DNA from: SXRF01 sp964624555
Lineage (GTDB): Bacteria > Pseudomonadota > Alphaproteobacteria > Rickettsiales > SXRF01
Assembly (NCBI GenBank): GCA_964624555.1
Contig: CAZUXB010000015.1
Coordinates: 1-46,801, forward strand
Length of the DNA: 46,801 nt
Direction: 5' to 3'
Made by a program: the position numbers and the translations under genes. This document shows, piece after piece, positions 1-8,505 of the stretch (position 1 is the stretch's first letter; each line of letters begins with the position of its first letter). The notes beneath the pieces were generated by a model. The model worked only from the letters and a program-made list of their open reading frames with translations. It was not told the DNA's origin and made no database searches.

Positions 1-17
1 GTCGTATAATATATATT

Positions 18-119
18 ATGGAAAAAATAGGTATAACAGGTTTTAAAATAGCTCAAGAAACTAGAAAAACAGCCGGTTTTACGCTGTCTGGCATCCCCGG
101 GGGTATTGCTGTTTTTTAG
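18..119 (+). CDS. possible 33-residue peptide, unknown
   Basis: A short ATG frame of 33 codons lies just downstream of a TATAAT box at positions 5-10, so a transcript from it would be almost leaderless. I do not recognise the peptide. It has no hydrophobic segment and no ribosome binding site. It could be the tail of regulatory DNA from the left neighbour rather than a gene. The ORF overlaps an AAAAACAGC / GCTGTTTTT inverted repeat. Confidence 0.15.
   Translation: MEKIGITGFKIAQETRKTAGFTLSGIPGGIAVF
65..117. terminator. possible bidirectional terminator hairpin
   Basis: AAAAACAGC at 65-73 pairs with GCTGTTTTT at 108-116, with a 34-base loop holding a CCCCGGGGG core. T-runs follow the stem on both strands, so it could end the minus-strand MBL/TatD transcript and a plus-strand transcript from outside the window. 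The long loop makes this uncertain. Confidence 0.3.
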
Positions 120-166
120 GTAATTCTGTGCAAAGAATATGGTATGGAAATGCGTTGTGAGCATAT

Positions 167-943
167 TTACACCTCTACCTCCATACCATCAAACCCGGCA
201 AAAACGCCATCCGGTAGCTCTTTTTGGAGTTTTTCGTAGTCCAATTCATGGGCCATATGCGTTAGAATTGCTCGCTCCGGCTGCACCCGCCTTATCCATT
301 CCAGCGTCATTTCCAGGTGCGAATGGCTGTATGATGGCGTATAGCGCAGGCAATCCACCACCCAGCATTTTATACCTTTAAGCGCGGCGAAAGCAGCTTC
401 TGAAAGACCGTTTGTATCGGTGGAATAAGCGAAATCGCCGATGCGGTAGCCCAGCGTTGTCGCTTTACCGTGCTGTTGTTCAAAGGCCGTTACTTTTATG
501 CCGCTAACCGTAAACTCATGTACCGGTGCTGTTTCTATAATATGTGCCTCCAGACTGGGTCTAAACAAGCCTTTTTCTGCGGTTTTTGGCAAAAAAACAT
601 AGGCAAAACGCTGTTTTATGGCGTTTATTATTTCGGTGTTGGAGTAAATTGGTATAACATCTTTCTGCAAGGCATTGAATTGGCGTAAATCATCAATGCC
701 ATTCATATGGTCGGCATGGTCGTGGGTATATAGAACGGCGTCAATTTTTTTTATATTTGTCCGCAACATTTGCTGGCGGAAATCAGGTGATGTATCAACA
801 ACTATATTTATGCCATTGATTTCTATCAATACTGATACACGCAGGCGTTTGTTTTTAGGGTTAATTGAGGTGCAGACCGCGCAGTCGCAGCCAATGGACG
901 GCACCCCTAGTGAATTTCCACAGCCTAATATAGTGATTTTCAT
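167..943 (-). CDS. PhnP-like MBL-fold metal-dependent hydrolase
   Basis: A 258-residue cytosolic metallo-beta-lactamase-fold protein. The metal motif H-x-H-x-D-H is seen at residues 74-79 (THDHADH). The N-terminal Cys cluster G-C-D-C-A-V-C (residues 18-24) resembles the structural zinc site of PhnP phosphodiesterases. A DTSPDFR segment near residue 50 and the C-terminal THMAHELDY segment carry further family ligands. Family knowledge suggests cleavage of a cyclic phosphate or phosphodiester, but there is no phn operon here, so the substrate is unknown. The start codon overlaps the stop of tatD by four bases (ATGA), so the two are translationally coupled. This MBL gene next to tatD is a common alphaproteobacterial pair. 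Confidence 0.85.
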   Translation of the reverse strand: MKITILGCGNSLGVPSIGCDCAVCTSINPKNKRLRVSVLIEINGINIVVDTSPDFRQQMLRTNIKKIDAVLYTHDHADHMNGIDDLRQFNALQKDVIPIYSNTEIINAIKQRFAYVFLPKTAEKGLFRPSLEAHIIETAPVHEFTVSGIKVTAFEQQHGKATTLGYRIGDFAYSTDTNGLSEAAFAALKGIKCWVVDCLRYTPSYSHSHLEMTLEWIRRVQPERAILTHMAHELDYEKLQKELPDGVFAGFDGMEVEV

Positions 944-1719
944 GAAGTTTTCACTTTATCAAATAAACGGAAAAAATTCTCAGTAGTGATTTTCGCGCAT
1001 TCTTCTTCACTGATATTCTTAAGCTGCGCAAGTGCTTTGTTTACTTCCTTTACGTAAGCTGGCTGGTTGCGCTTGCCGCGGTTCGGTACTGGAGCAAGGA
1101 ATGGCGAATCAGTTTCAATAAGTATCCTCTCAAGCGGCACATCCAGCAAAGCATCGCGTATAGACCCGGCATTTTTAAAAGTTATAATGCCGGAAACAGA
1201 AATATATCCGCCAAGTTTTACTGAAATATCGGCCAGTTCTTTGGTTGACGTAAAACAATGGATTAAAAACTTAAAATAACCATTTGAAATTTCTCTTTCT
1301 AATATCTGTATAGTATCGTCCTCAGCGTCACGTGTATGTATTATCAGCGGTAGCCCGGTCAACCTTGCCGCCTTGATATGCTCAAGGAAACTTATCTTCT
1401 GCATTTCCCTGTCGCTATATTCATAATGGTAATCTAACCCGGTTTCGCCGATGCCGATTACTTTTTTAAGTTTGGTTTTTTTTATAAGCTCCTCTGCCGG
1501 GACAATTTCCTGTTTTCCTGAATCGTTGGGATGCACACCCACCGAACAGAATACACCATCATTTTTGTCGGCAATGGAATAAACCTCATCGAATTCAGCC
1601 ATTTCGGTGCAGATGGTCTGCATGACCCCTACTCCTGCCTCTTTCGCCGCAGAGATAACTGCTGCTATATCATCTTTAAAATCTGGAAAATTAAGATGAC
1701 AATGGCTATCAACTAACAT
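940..1719 (-). CDS. tatD: TatD family metal-dependent DNase
   Basis: A TIM-barrel amidohydrolase-fold deoxyribonuclease. The first metal motif SHCHL appears directly after the chosen start (MLVDSHCHLNF). It is followed by IGIGETGLDYHY, a central PLIIHTRDAEDD, FLIHCFT, and the C-terminal ETDSPFLAP, all in the family order. The frame stays open to an upstream ATG at 1794, but that would overlap the divergent DUF192 gene and add 25 residues ahead of the conserved motif. I therefore place the start at 1719, giving 259 residues, the usual family length. It is the first gene of a two-gene unit with the PhnP-like hydrolase. The role in cells is 3'-5' exonuclease or DNA quality control by family knowledge. 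Confidence 0.92.
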   Translation of the reverse strand: MLVDSHCHLNFPDFKDDIAAVISAAKEAGVGVMQTICTEMAEFDEVYSIADKNDGVFCSVGVHPNDSGKQEIVPAEELIKKTKLKKVIGIGETGLDYHYEYSDREMQKISFLEHIKAARLTGLPLIIHTRDAEDDTIQILEREISNGYFKFLIHCFTSTKELADISVKLGGYISVSGIITFKNAGSIRDALLDVPLERILIETDSPFLAPVPNRGKRNQPAYVKEVNKALAQLKNISEEECAKITTENFFRLFDKVKTS

Positions 1720-1768
1720 ATTATTTTGCCTGTAAAACCAGTAGTTTTTATTATTTTTCAGGATGAAT

Positions 1769-2254
1769 ATGCTAGAAAAACCTTCTTTAAACAAGTTCCT
1801 ATTTTTAATTGCCGTTATTTTTAACCTGTTGGCGGCTGCCTATACCTTTGCCGCTGCTGACAATGTGACTTTTGAACGTGATGAATTGCAAATAACCACT
1901 AAAAACGGTACGCAAAAATTCAATACGGAAATAGCCCAAAGCAATGCGCAATTGGAAAAAGGGCTTATGTACCGTGAAAAAATTGCAGAAGACGAGTCAA
2001 TGTTATTTCTGTTCCCAAAGGACATGAAAATTGCCATGTGGATGAAAAATACTTTGATCCCGCTTGATATGCTGTTTATAGACAAAAGTGGAAAAATCAT
2101 TTATATTGCGCACGATACCAAGCCTAATTCCCTTGACGTTATAAGTGCCGGAGCGACTCCGGTGCGCGCAGTGCTGGAGATAGGTGGCGGCATTGCGCAA
2201 AAGAAAAATATCGTGGTTGGGGATAGTGTAAATTACAAGGCTTTTGAAAAATGA
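1769..2254 (+). CDS. DUF192 family exported protein
   Basis: A DUF192 protein exported through an N-terminal signal peptide (hydrophobic stretch LFLIAVIFNLLAAAYTFAAA). The whole mature part is one DUF192 domain: a QLEKGLMYRE segment, MLFLFP, MWMKNTLIPLDMLFID, then GATPVRAVLEIGGG. An ATG lies at 1763, but AGGATGAAT before the ATG at 1769 gives a better spaced ribosome site, so I use 1769. The stop overlaps the next start by four bases (ATGA). The molecular function of DUF192 is unknown; many members are periplasmic or outer-membrane associated. The gene is divergent from tatD with about 50 bases between them. Confidence 0.88.
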   Translation: MLEKPSLNKFLFLIAVIFNLLAAAYTFAAADNVTFERDELQITTKNGTQKFNTEIAQSNAQLEKGLMYREKIAEDESMLFLFPKDMKIAMWMKNTLIPLDMLFIDKSGKIIYIAHDTKPNSLDVISAGATPVRAVLEIGGGIAQKKNIVVGDSVNYKAFEK

Positions 2255-3099
2255 GATTTTTTACTCTGTATAGCGTTGTCTTTACTTTGGTTTTTATGCT
2301 TGTAAGCAGTACTTCTTTTGCGCAAAAACCAGAAAGTGGCAGTAAAAACAGTGGCAGAGTTGAGAAGTCTGAATCAAAAGCAAGTGCCAGCCGCAGGTTG
2401 TTTGGTGATTACAGGGAAAAAACTACACAGTTTTATTATTCCCGTGCCGAAATAACCATAATCCGCAAATCCATACCCAAGAATCTGCCACCATCGTTGC
2501 CGTGGCTGGTGGATGAGCCGCCGCCGGATCCGGCTCTGGTTTTTGATGTGGAAATACGTGATGGAATGTCGATGTATAACCAGAATGGCTGGTTTGATAT
2601 GAGCAGCTATTCTGATAATACCGGCATGATGATGGTGTTCAGCGAGCCTGTAACTGAGCCGATTATCCGCTCCACCCAGTATTCACCAGTCGATATATTA
2701 TTCATTGATAAGCAGGGAAAGATCATCCAGATTGCCCCTAATATTATGCTTTCTGATCTGGAAAGCAACATTGTCCCGAATTCGCCGGTGCTGGCCTTTT
2801 TATTCATAAAGGGCGGGAGCTCCTCAGCGCTTTATATCAATGTTGGTGATGAAGTGCAGTATTCGTTATTCAAAAAGCCACCGCTGATATTGAATGCCCC
2901 GCGTGAGGAACCACCGGCCCCAGCACCAAAAATGCCGCCCAAAATATTAAATACAATCAAGGAAAGCGCTCCTAAGGATGATTCTGCCGCAACCCAGGAA
3001 CCGAAGGCTGATAATACCAAACCGGAGACTGCACAACAGCCTGCTGGTAGCATTATATTACAGAAAGACCCTGATGAATTACAGAAGCGGCAAAAATAA
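2251..3099 (+). CDS. degenerate DUF192 paralogue with proline-rich tail
   Basis: A 282-residue exported protein with a signal peptide ending near SSTSFA. Residues about 95-210 line up with the DUF192 domain of the gene just upstream: PVDILFIDKQGKIIQIAP matches PLDMLFIDKSGKIIYIAH, and VLAFLFIKGG matches VRAVLEIGGG, both ending in VGDEVQYSLF / VGDSVNYKAF. The MYRE and MWMKNT signature segments are lost. The last 70 residues are a Pro/Ala/Lys/Glu-rich tail (PREEPPAPAPKMPPK) typical of periplasmic spacers. I infer an old tandem duplication whose second copy diverged. It is translationally coupled to the first copy, so the two products may act together. Function unknown. Confidence 0.7.
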   Translation: MRFFTLYSVVFTLVFMLVSSTSFAQKPESGSKNSGRVEKSESKASASRRLFGDYREKTTQFYYSRAEITIIRKSIPKNLPPSLPWLVDEPPPDPALVFDVEIRDGMSMYNQNGWFDMSSYSDNTGMMMVFSEPVTEPIIRSTQYSPVDILFIDKQGKIIQIAPNIMLSDLESNIVPNSPVLAFLFIKGGSSSALYINVGDEVQYSLFKKPPLILNAPREEPPAPAPKMPPKILNTIKESAPKDDSAATQEPKADNTKPETAQQPAGSIILQKDPDELQKRQK

Positions 3100-3111
3100 C
3101 GGAAAAAATAA

Positions 3112-4095
3112 ATGACAATACACAAAGATATACTGCTTTCGGTAGTGGCCCCATGTTATAATGAAGCAGAGGCTATCGGGGAGTTCATAACCCAGACGGT
3201 TACGGTACTGGAAGAACATTTTCCCAACTATGAGCTTTTGCTGGTTGATGATGGCTCGAAAGATGCCACCGTTGAAAAAATAGCTCAGTACCAGAGCAAA
3301 AACCCTAATATAAGACTTATCCGTTTTTCTCGCAACTTTGGTAAGGAGGCGGCGGTTACTGCCGGGCTTGAGCATTCTACTGGTGAGATCGTGGTGATGC
3401 TGGATTCCGACCTGCAGGACCCCCCTTCCCTTATCCCGCAACTGTTGGAAAAGCTTGATACTGGCTATGATATTGTTTCCGCGCAGCATACCATCAGGAA
3501 AAAGGAAACCTGGTTGAAAAAATCAACTTCTAAATTATTTTACCGGCTGGCAGCCCATATGACCGGGCTGCATATACCTAATACGGTTGGTGATTACCGG
3601 GCGATGCGCCGGAAGGTTGTGGATGCGGTAATCAGCGTGAAAGATAACGTGCGCTATATGAAAATGATATATGCTTATGTTGGATTCAGGAATGCCACAG
3701 TTCTATATGAGCGCGAGCCACGTTTTGCCGGGGAAACAAAATATAATTACCCGCGCCTTATTGAAGCAGCACTTGATGCCATAATATCTTTTTCTGACCG
3801 GCCATTACGCTATATTTCGCTGATGAGCCTTGGGGTTTCCGTATTTTCATTTCTTTTGATAATTTTTGCCATACTGCATAAAATACTGTCTGGTGATACA
3901 GCATCAATTGCCAATGGCTGGACATCGCTGGTAGTCTTGATAAGCATGTTGTTCTGTATCTTGTTTGGGTTCCTTGCGGTAATTTCGGAATATATCAGCA
4001 GGATATTGCGTGAAAGCAAGCACCGCCCGCTTTATTTTGCGGAAGAGATTCGTGGTGGCCGTATCGAATATCCATCAATATTGGTGCATAAGTAA
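3112..4095 (+). CDS. GT2 family glycosyltransferase, GtrB/DPM1-like
   Basis: A 327-residue membrane-anchored family 2 glycosyltransferase. The N-terminal GT-A fold starts with SVVAPCYNEAEAI, followed by LVDDGSKDAT (residues 44-53) and the metal-binding DSD at residues 98-100 in LDSDLQDPP. Two C-terminal transmembrane segments lie at about 228-255 and 265-295. This layout matches polyprenyl-phosphate sugar transferases such as GtrB, which move a sugar from a nucleotide donor to undecaprenyl phosphate on the inner face of the membrane. The acceptor and sugar cannot be told from sequence. It lies 12 bases after the DUF192 pair and before an envelope lipoprotein, consistent with an envelope role. 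Confidence 0.88.
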   Translation: MTIHKDILLSVVAPCYNEAEAIGEFITQTVTVLEEHFPNYELLLVDDGSKDATVEKIAQYQSKNPNIRLIRFSRNFGKEAAVTAGLEHSTGEIVVMLDSDLQDPPSLIPQLLEKLDTGYDIVSAQHTIRKKETWLKKSTSKLFYRLAAHMTGLHIPNTVGDYRAMRRKVVDAVISVKDNVRYMKMIYAYVGFRNATVLYEREPRFAGETKYNYPRLIEAALDAIISFSDRPLRYISLMSLGVSVFSFLLIIFAILHKILSGDTASIANGWTSLVVLISMLFCILFGFLAVISEYISRILRESKHRPLYFAEEIRGGRIEYPSILVHK

Positions 4096-4107
4096 GAGGT
4101 TGTTTTT

Positions 4108-4722
4108 ATGAACTGGTTTATAAAAAAATTGGGAATGGCCAGATTGTTTTTTCTTGCCTCTTTGGGCTTACTGGCAACGGCTTGTTCATCACCGTCTTCT
4201 CCTTCTGTCCCTTCGCTTAACTTTACCAGTCAGCCCCCTATAAAGCTGAATGTTGCCAATATTGAGGTGATTGAAGCTTATAAATCACCTTTTTCCCCGC
4301 CCAATATTGAACATCTTATGCCCTATTCGCCGGCCGATGCGATGCAGCTATGGGTAAAAGACAGGTTGCGGGCGGTTGGTTCCGATAAATTGTTGCAGGT
4401 AACTATTGTCGATGCTCCGGTAATAGCCAGTGACCTGCCAAAAACTAAGGGGCTGACTGGGTTGTTCACTGTAGATCAGGATAAAAAATATGATGCAAGG
4501 CTGGAAGTGGAAATGCGGGTTTATGGCGGCGATGCCCTTTCAGAGGCCGATACGTCAGTTACTGTAACCCGCAGTATTACAATTCCTGAAAATGCCAGCG
4601 TAAATTCACGCAGGGCAGCCTATACCCAAATGATCCAGGATATGATGAAAATGATGAATGATAAACTGGAACTAAATATAAAGAACTATCTTGGTAAATA
4701 TATAAGTTATACGCCTAACTAA
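4108..4722 (+). CDS. lipoprotein, unknown function
   Basis: A 204-residue lipoprotein with a type II signal peptide: basic N-terminus, hydrophobic LFFLASLGLLATA, then the lipobox Cys at residue 26 followed by SSPSSPS. The mature part is a compact alpha/beta domain with no motif I can name. The segment MQLWVKDRLRAVG followed by LEVEMRVYGG resembles small alphaproteobacterial lipoproteins seen next to TauE/SafE permeases, but I cannot assign a family name. It shares a plus-strand run with the glycosyltransferase (12 bases upstream), and the next start follows its stop directly with no gap. Confidence 0.75.
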   Translation: MNWFIKKLGMARLFFLASLGLLATACSSPSSPSVPSLNFTSQPPIKLNVANIEVIEAYKSPFSPPNIEHLMPYSPADAMQLWVKDRLRAVGSDKLLQVTIVDAPVIASDLPKTKGLTGLFTVDQDKKYDARLEVEMRVYGGDALSEADTSVTVTRSITIPENASVNSRRAAYTQMIQDMMKMMNDKLELNIKNYLGKYISYTPN

Positions 4723-5631
4723 ATGACCATATACCTCCCAATAGCCGAAATATCGGTTAATATTTTTGTAATCCTGGCCTTGGGAGGACTTACCGGGATG
4801 TTATCCGGATTATTCGGAGTTGGTGGTGGTTTTTTAATGACACCGCTGCTTATTTTTATCGGGGTTCCACCGAGTGTTTCAGTATCCACCGTTGCTAACC
4901 AGATTATTGCATCTTCCCTTTCTGGTTTTCTTGCCCATCTGCACAGGAAGAATGTCGATTTCAAAATGGGTGGATATTTGCTGGTTGGCGGTATAATTGG
5001 CTCAACGCTTGGTGTATTTACCTTCCGCTGGCTTAAGCAGCTTGGTCATATTGATCTGATTATATCAATTGCCTATGTAACTTTCCTGGGAATTATAGGC
5101 TCCATGATGGCCAGCGAAAGTATCCGCTCTATACTTAAAATACCTAAAAGATATACTGAAAATACCCGCCCTACCCTTGCTGAACGTTTGCCGCTTAAGG
5201 TTGATTTTCCTCATTCCAAACGAACCATAAGTGCAATAATGCCAGTAGCCATAGGGCTTTTTGTTGGTGTAATGGTCTCGCTTATGGGGATTGGCGGAGG
5301 GTTTTTTCTGCTTCCGGCGATGATATACTTGCTGGGAATGCCTACCAATGTGGTTATTGGTACATCGCTTTTGCAGATTATTTTTATTACTGCCAACGTA
5401 ACTTTCCTGCAGGCAGTTACTACCCAGACAGTAGATTTGCTGCTTGCCATGCTCCTGATAACCGGGTCGGTTTTTGGGGCGCAGGTTGGCATCCGTATTG
5501 GTGATAAATTACCTGCCGATTATCTGCGGGCGTTGCTGGCAGCGATAGTGCTTAGTGTTGCGATAAAGCTTGCCTTTACCCTGTTTATTCCACCGGACAA
5601 TGTATATAGCGTTAGTATCATAAATGAATAG
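4723..5631 (+). CDS. TauE/SafE family sulfite/organosulfonate exporter
   Basis: A 302-residue polytopic inner-membrane permease with the internal twofold repeat of the family. The first repeat has GMLSGLFGVGGGFLMTPLL and the second GVMVSLMGIGGGFFLLPAM, each followed by a conserved small-residue helix and several hydrophobic segments. Characterised members export sulfite, sulfoacetate or related anions; the substrate here is not shown. The ATG follows the stop of the lipoprotein directly, and the 3' end overlaps the next gene by eight bases, so these genes are probably co-transcribed. The TauE/SafE plus TIGR02186 pairing is a known alphaproteobacterial arrangement. Confidence 0.88.
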   Translation: MTIYLPIAEISVNIFVILALGGLTGMLSGLFGVGGGFLMTPLLIFIGVPPSVSVSTVANQIIASSLSGFLAHLHRKNVDFKMGGYLLVGGIIGSTLGVFTFRWLKQLGHIDLIISIAYVTFLGIIGSMMASESIRSILKIPKRYTENTRPTLAERLPLKVDFPHSKRTISAIMPVAIGLFVGVMVSLMGIGGGFFLLPAMIYLLGMPTNVVIGTSLLQIIFITANVTFLQAVTTQTVDLLLAMLLITGSVFGAQVGIRIGDKLPADYLRALLAAIVLSVAIKLAFTLFIPPDNVYSVSIINE

Positions 5632-6355
5632 GATTTTATTTTTTATACTATTGTTTTTTATTGTTCCTGCGCAGGCCGCGCCGCTGGTTGCTGACCTGTC
5701 AAATTATCAGATTGCCATGGATTCCAGCTTTAACGGGACACGTTTGTTTTTATTCGGAACGCGTAATGATAGCGGTGATATAGTGATAGTGGTACGCGGT
5801 GAAAAAAAAGATTATATAATACGCAAGAAAGAGGAATTCGCTGGAATATGGGTAAACCGTGATAAAATGAAATTTTATAACGTTCCTGATTTTTATTCCA
5901 TAGCCAGCAGCAAACCATTATCAGAAATAAACCAGAGGGCACTTTTTACTAAACTTGGTATTGGTGAAACCAACCTGTTAACACCTCCGGACGAAATTTC
6001 AAAAATGGCACAGTTCAACGAGTTTGAGGCTGCCTTCCTTGACCACCAGAGGGCAAAGCAACTATATAACACAAAAACTGAAAATATTAGCTTTATGGGC
6101 GAAACTCTGTTTAAAACAGCTATTGAATTTTCTGATAATATCCCGCCCGGTAATTATACTGCCGAGATATATCTTATAAGCGATGGTGAAGTTGTGGGGA
6201 TGCAATCAACGCCAATAAGCGTAGTGAAAAGTGGGCTGGATGCCTTTATATACAACTATGCCCATAATTCCCCGGTATTATATGGCCTGTCGGCAATACT
6301 TCTGGCAATTTGTGCCGGGTGGTTTGCCGGGCGTTTATTTGAAGTTAGAGCGTAA
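5624..6355 (+). CDS. TIGR02186 / Alph_Pro_TM family membrane protein
   Basis: A 243-residue protein with an N-terminal signal peptide (ILFFILLFFIVPAQAA), a periplasmic beta-rich domain and one C-terminal membrane helix (SAILLAICAGWFAGRLF). The mature start LVADLSNYQIAMDSSFNGT and the following IVIVVRGEKKDYIIRKK and GIWVNRDKMKFYNVP segments are what I recognise as the alphaproteobacterial TIGR02186 family. Function is unknown. Overlap with the TauE/SafE gene suggests it partners with that permease, perhaps as an accessory or sensor subunit. That link is inference from position. Confidence 0.8.
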   Translation: MNRILFFILLFFIVPAQAAPLVADLSNYQIAMDSSFNGTRLFLFGTRNDSGDIVIVVRGEKKDYIIRKKEEFAGIWVNRDKMKFYNVPDFYSIASSKPLSEINQRALFTKLGIGETNLLTPPDEISKMAQFNEFEAAFLDHQRAKQLYNTKTENISFMGETLFKTAIEFSDNIPPGNYTAEIYLISDGEVVGMQSTPISVVKSGLDAFIYNYAHNSPVLYGLSAILLAICAGWFAGRLFEVRA

Positions 6356-6363
6356 AGGAATAT

Positions 6364-6849
6364 ATGATGGAAAACACACCAGCAAGCAACCGGCGCTACC
6401 TTGTATGTGTTGATGCGCGCAAAGAATGTCGTGTAGCACTGCACCTTGCCTGTATGAAGGCAAAAGACCGTGGGGGGAGGATAACATTGCTCCATGTTGT
6501 CCCACCGATAGATTTCCAGACGTTGGGCAGTATTGCTGATCGTATGCGCATAGAACGCCTGCGTGAAGGTGAGAAACTGCTCTCCGACTTCAGCAAGGAA
6601 GCGCAGGACAATTTTGGTATCACTCCAACCCTGTTGTTACTGGAGGGAGCAGCCGGCGAAAAAATAATTGAAACTGCTATGGCTGACCCTAACATTGTTA
6701 TTATAGTTCTTGGCATCACCCAGCAACAGAATACACCCGGCGGCAAATTATCGGCATGGCTTGCCGGTCAGTTAAACCACACTCTGTTTGTGCCGATACT
6801 GATGGTTCCGGGTACTTTAACCAACCAGCAGCTTTCTACATTGGTTTAA
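6364..6849 (+). CDS. universal stress protein (UspA family)
   Basis: A 161-residue single-domain Usp protein. It begins RRYLVCVDARKECRVALHLAC, the beta1-alpha1 of the Usp fold, followed by ITLLHVVPP. The usual nucleotide loop G-x2-G-x9-G-S/T is not intact: the C-terminal part reads VLGITQQQNTPGGKLSAWLAGQL, which suggests weak or altered ATP binding. AAAGGAATAT precedes ATGATG, so the first or second ATG may be used. It lies between TIGR02186 and the DUF815 ATPase, with gaps of 8 and 6 bases, likely in one operon. Confidence 0.82.
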   Translation: MMENTPASNRRYLVCVDARKECRVALHLACMKAKDRGGRITLLHVVPPIDFQTLGSIADRMRIERLREGEKLLSDFSKEAQDNFGITPTLLLLEGAAGEKIIETAMADPNIVIIVLGITQQQNTPGGKLSAWLAGQLNHTLFVPILMVPGTLTNQQLSTLV

Positions 6850-6855
6850 AATATT

Positions 6856-7716
6856 ATGACCACACCAGACGCAATACGCATTCTGCAACGCATGGCATCA
6901 GCACTGGAAGAAATGCTGCCCAAGCCAAAACCTCCGGTAGATATAAAAAATTCTGATGCCTATGTATGGAATTCTGAAACAAAAATGCTTGACCCGGTTG
7001 AGTATATCAGTTCGATTGATATTTCCCTGTTGCAGGGAATTGATGAGGCCCGCGATGCACTGCTTGCCAATACCCTGCAATTTGCGAAAAAACTGCCCGC
7101 TAACAATGTGCTGTTATGGGGTGCGCGTGGGATGGGGAAAAGCTCTCTGGTAAAATCTATTTACAGTCACGTGAACAAACTGAACCCGCACAGCCTTGTG
7201 CTTATAGAAATCCACCGGGAAGACATAGCTACATTGCCGCAACTGATACAGGTGCTGCGCGGTTGGGTCATACGCCGCTTTATTATATTCTGTGATGATT
7301 TATCGTTTGATGGCAATGAGAGCAGTTATAAATCCCTTAAGTCAGTATTGGATGGCGGTATTGAAGGCAGGCCGGAACATATATTATTCTACGCCACCTC
7401 CAACCGCCGCCACCTCATGGCCCGCGAAATGATGGAAAATGAAAGCCGCAGCGCAATACATGGCGGGGAAACCATTGAGGAAAAAGTATCCTTATCTGAC
7501 CGTTTTGGTATATCGCTGGGCTTTTATCCCTGCCAGCAGGATGCGTATCTGGAAATGATCGATGCTTACGCCAAATATTACAAGCTGGAAGTACCAAAAT
7601 CTGATCTGCACAGGCAGGCGCTGGAATGGTCTATTACCCGCGGTGGGCGTAGTGGCAGGGTTGCATGGCAATTCATCCAGGATTTAGCTGGGAAGATGGG
7701 TAAAAGGATACCCTGA
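6856..7716 (+). CDS. DUF815 family AAA-type ATPase
   Basis: A 286-residue cytosolic P-loop ATPase of the DUF815 family, whose role is not known. Walker A is GARGMGKSS at residues 89-97; Walker B is FIIFCDDLSF about 60 residues later. A sensor-like ILFYATSNRRHL segment and SLSDRFGISLGFYPC follow, all family hallmarks. It is the last gene of the plus-strand run. Its TGA stop abuts the TGA stop of the convergent gene with no base between (TGATCA at 7714-7719), so there is no room for a terminator. Confidence 0.88.
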   Translation: MTTPDAIRILQRMASALEEMLPKPKPPVDIKNSDAYVWNSETKMLDPVEYISSIDISLLQGIDEARDALLANTLQFAKKLPANNVLLWGARGMGKSSLVKSIYSHVNKLNPHSLVLIEIHREDIATLPQLIQVLRGWVIRRFIIFCDDLSFDGNESSYKSLKSVLDGGIEGRPEHILFYATSNRRHLMAREMMENESRSAIHGGETIEEKVSLSDRFGISLGFYPCQQDAYLEMIDAYAKYYKLEVPKSDLHRQALEWSITRGGRSGRVAWQFIQDLAGKMGKRIP

Positions 7717-8448
7717 TCACCCAGTACTTCTTGATCGTTGAAAATTGCGGCAATATGGCGTTTCATATTGTAAAGCATCAACAGAAATTTCTGTATCAAG
7801 GCTATTACCTGCAATTTTTTCTTCCAGTTTACGGCTTACCGGGTCAACAACAACAGCCCTTGGCATATCATTCTGATGACGCATATCGGCTGATACAATA
7901 TCATCACTGCGCTGTGCCATAACACTTTGGTATGTTGCCAGTGCCTGATGGCCAGCCCTTACACCAATAAGTTTTAGTTCAAGCGGTTTGTCCCCAAACT
8001 GGCTAAAAAAATCTTCTACTAATTGTACTGGGCTATCATCAGCAAGGTGCAGTAGCCCGGTCTTTCCGGTTTCGCTATCATGGGCCACTATGCTCATGGA
8101 ATCACTGGTATTATATGAACCAAGTTTTTCACCATTGGAAATTCTATATTCACCCTTTCCTACTCTTACCGCGCTGTTATCTATGGTACTATCATAACCA
8201 TGCACAATTTTTGATAATTCAAGAATTTTCTTCCTTGTTTCTGCAAGCTGCGGTGCGTACTCATCATAATGATATCCTTGGCAGAGTAAGGAGATAGTAT
8301 TATGCAGTTTGCCGGCTATTTCATAGGCTTTATCATAAAAACCTAACTCTTCGCTTATGCCCAGAGCCCGTTTATAATATTTAATCGCATTATTGGAATT
8401 TGATTCTCCCTTTTCATTGAAAGGATTAGTGCAAGCCAAAGAAACCAC
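7717..8448 (-). CDS. TPR plus CheD-like domain protein, possible fragment
   Basis: An unnamed protein of at least 243 residues if a GTG at 8448 is the start. The frame is open back to a TAG at 8494-8496 beside the assembly gap, and I see no ATG or ribosome site in that stretch, so the true N-terminus may be missing. Residues 18-56 look like a TPR helix pair (AIKYYKRALGISEELGFYDKA). Residues about 94-212 run parallel to the CheD deamidase pattern: VRVGKGEYRIS, then a strand ending in HD, TGKTGLLHLAD with the family His at 134, KLIGVRAG, IVSADM, and AVVVDPVSRKL. Ser117 falls where CheD has its catalytic Cys. The CheD assignment is from pattern only. It shares frame and strand with the protease across the gap. 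Confidence 0.5.
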   Translation of the reverse strand: MVSLACTNPFNEKGESNSNNAIKYYKRALGISEELGFYDKAYEIAGKLHNTISLLCQGYHYDEYAPQLAETRKKILELSKIVHGYDSTIDNSAVRVGKGEYRISNGEKLGSYNTSDSMSIVAHDSETGKTGLLHLADDSPVQLVEDFFSQFGDKPLELKLIGVRAGHQALATYQSVMAQRSDDIVSADMRHQNDMPRAVVVDPVSRKLEEKIAGNSLDTEISVDALQYETPYCRNFQRSRSTG

Positions 8449-8505
8449 GTTTCTGTTGTGAAAGAAGTTATAACTGCCGATGGTGAGATCATTCTATTTA
8501 TTGAT

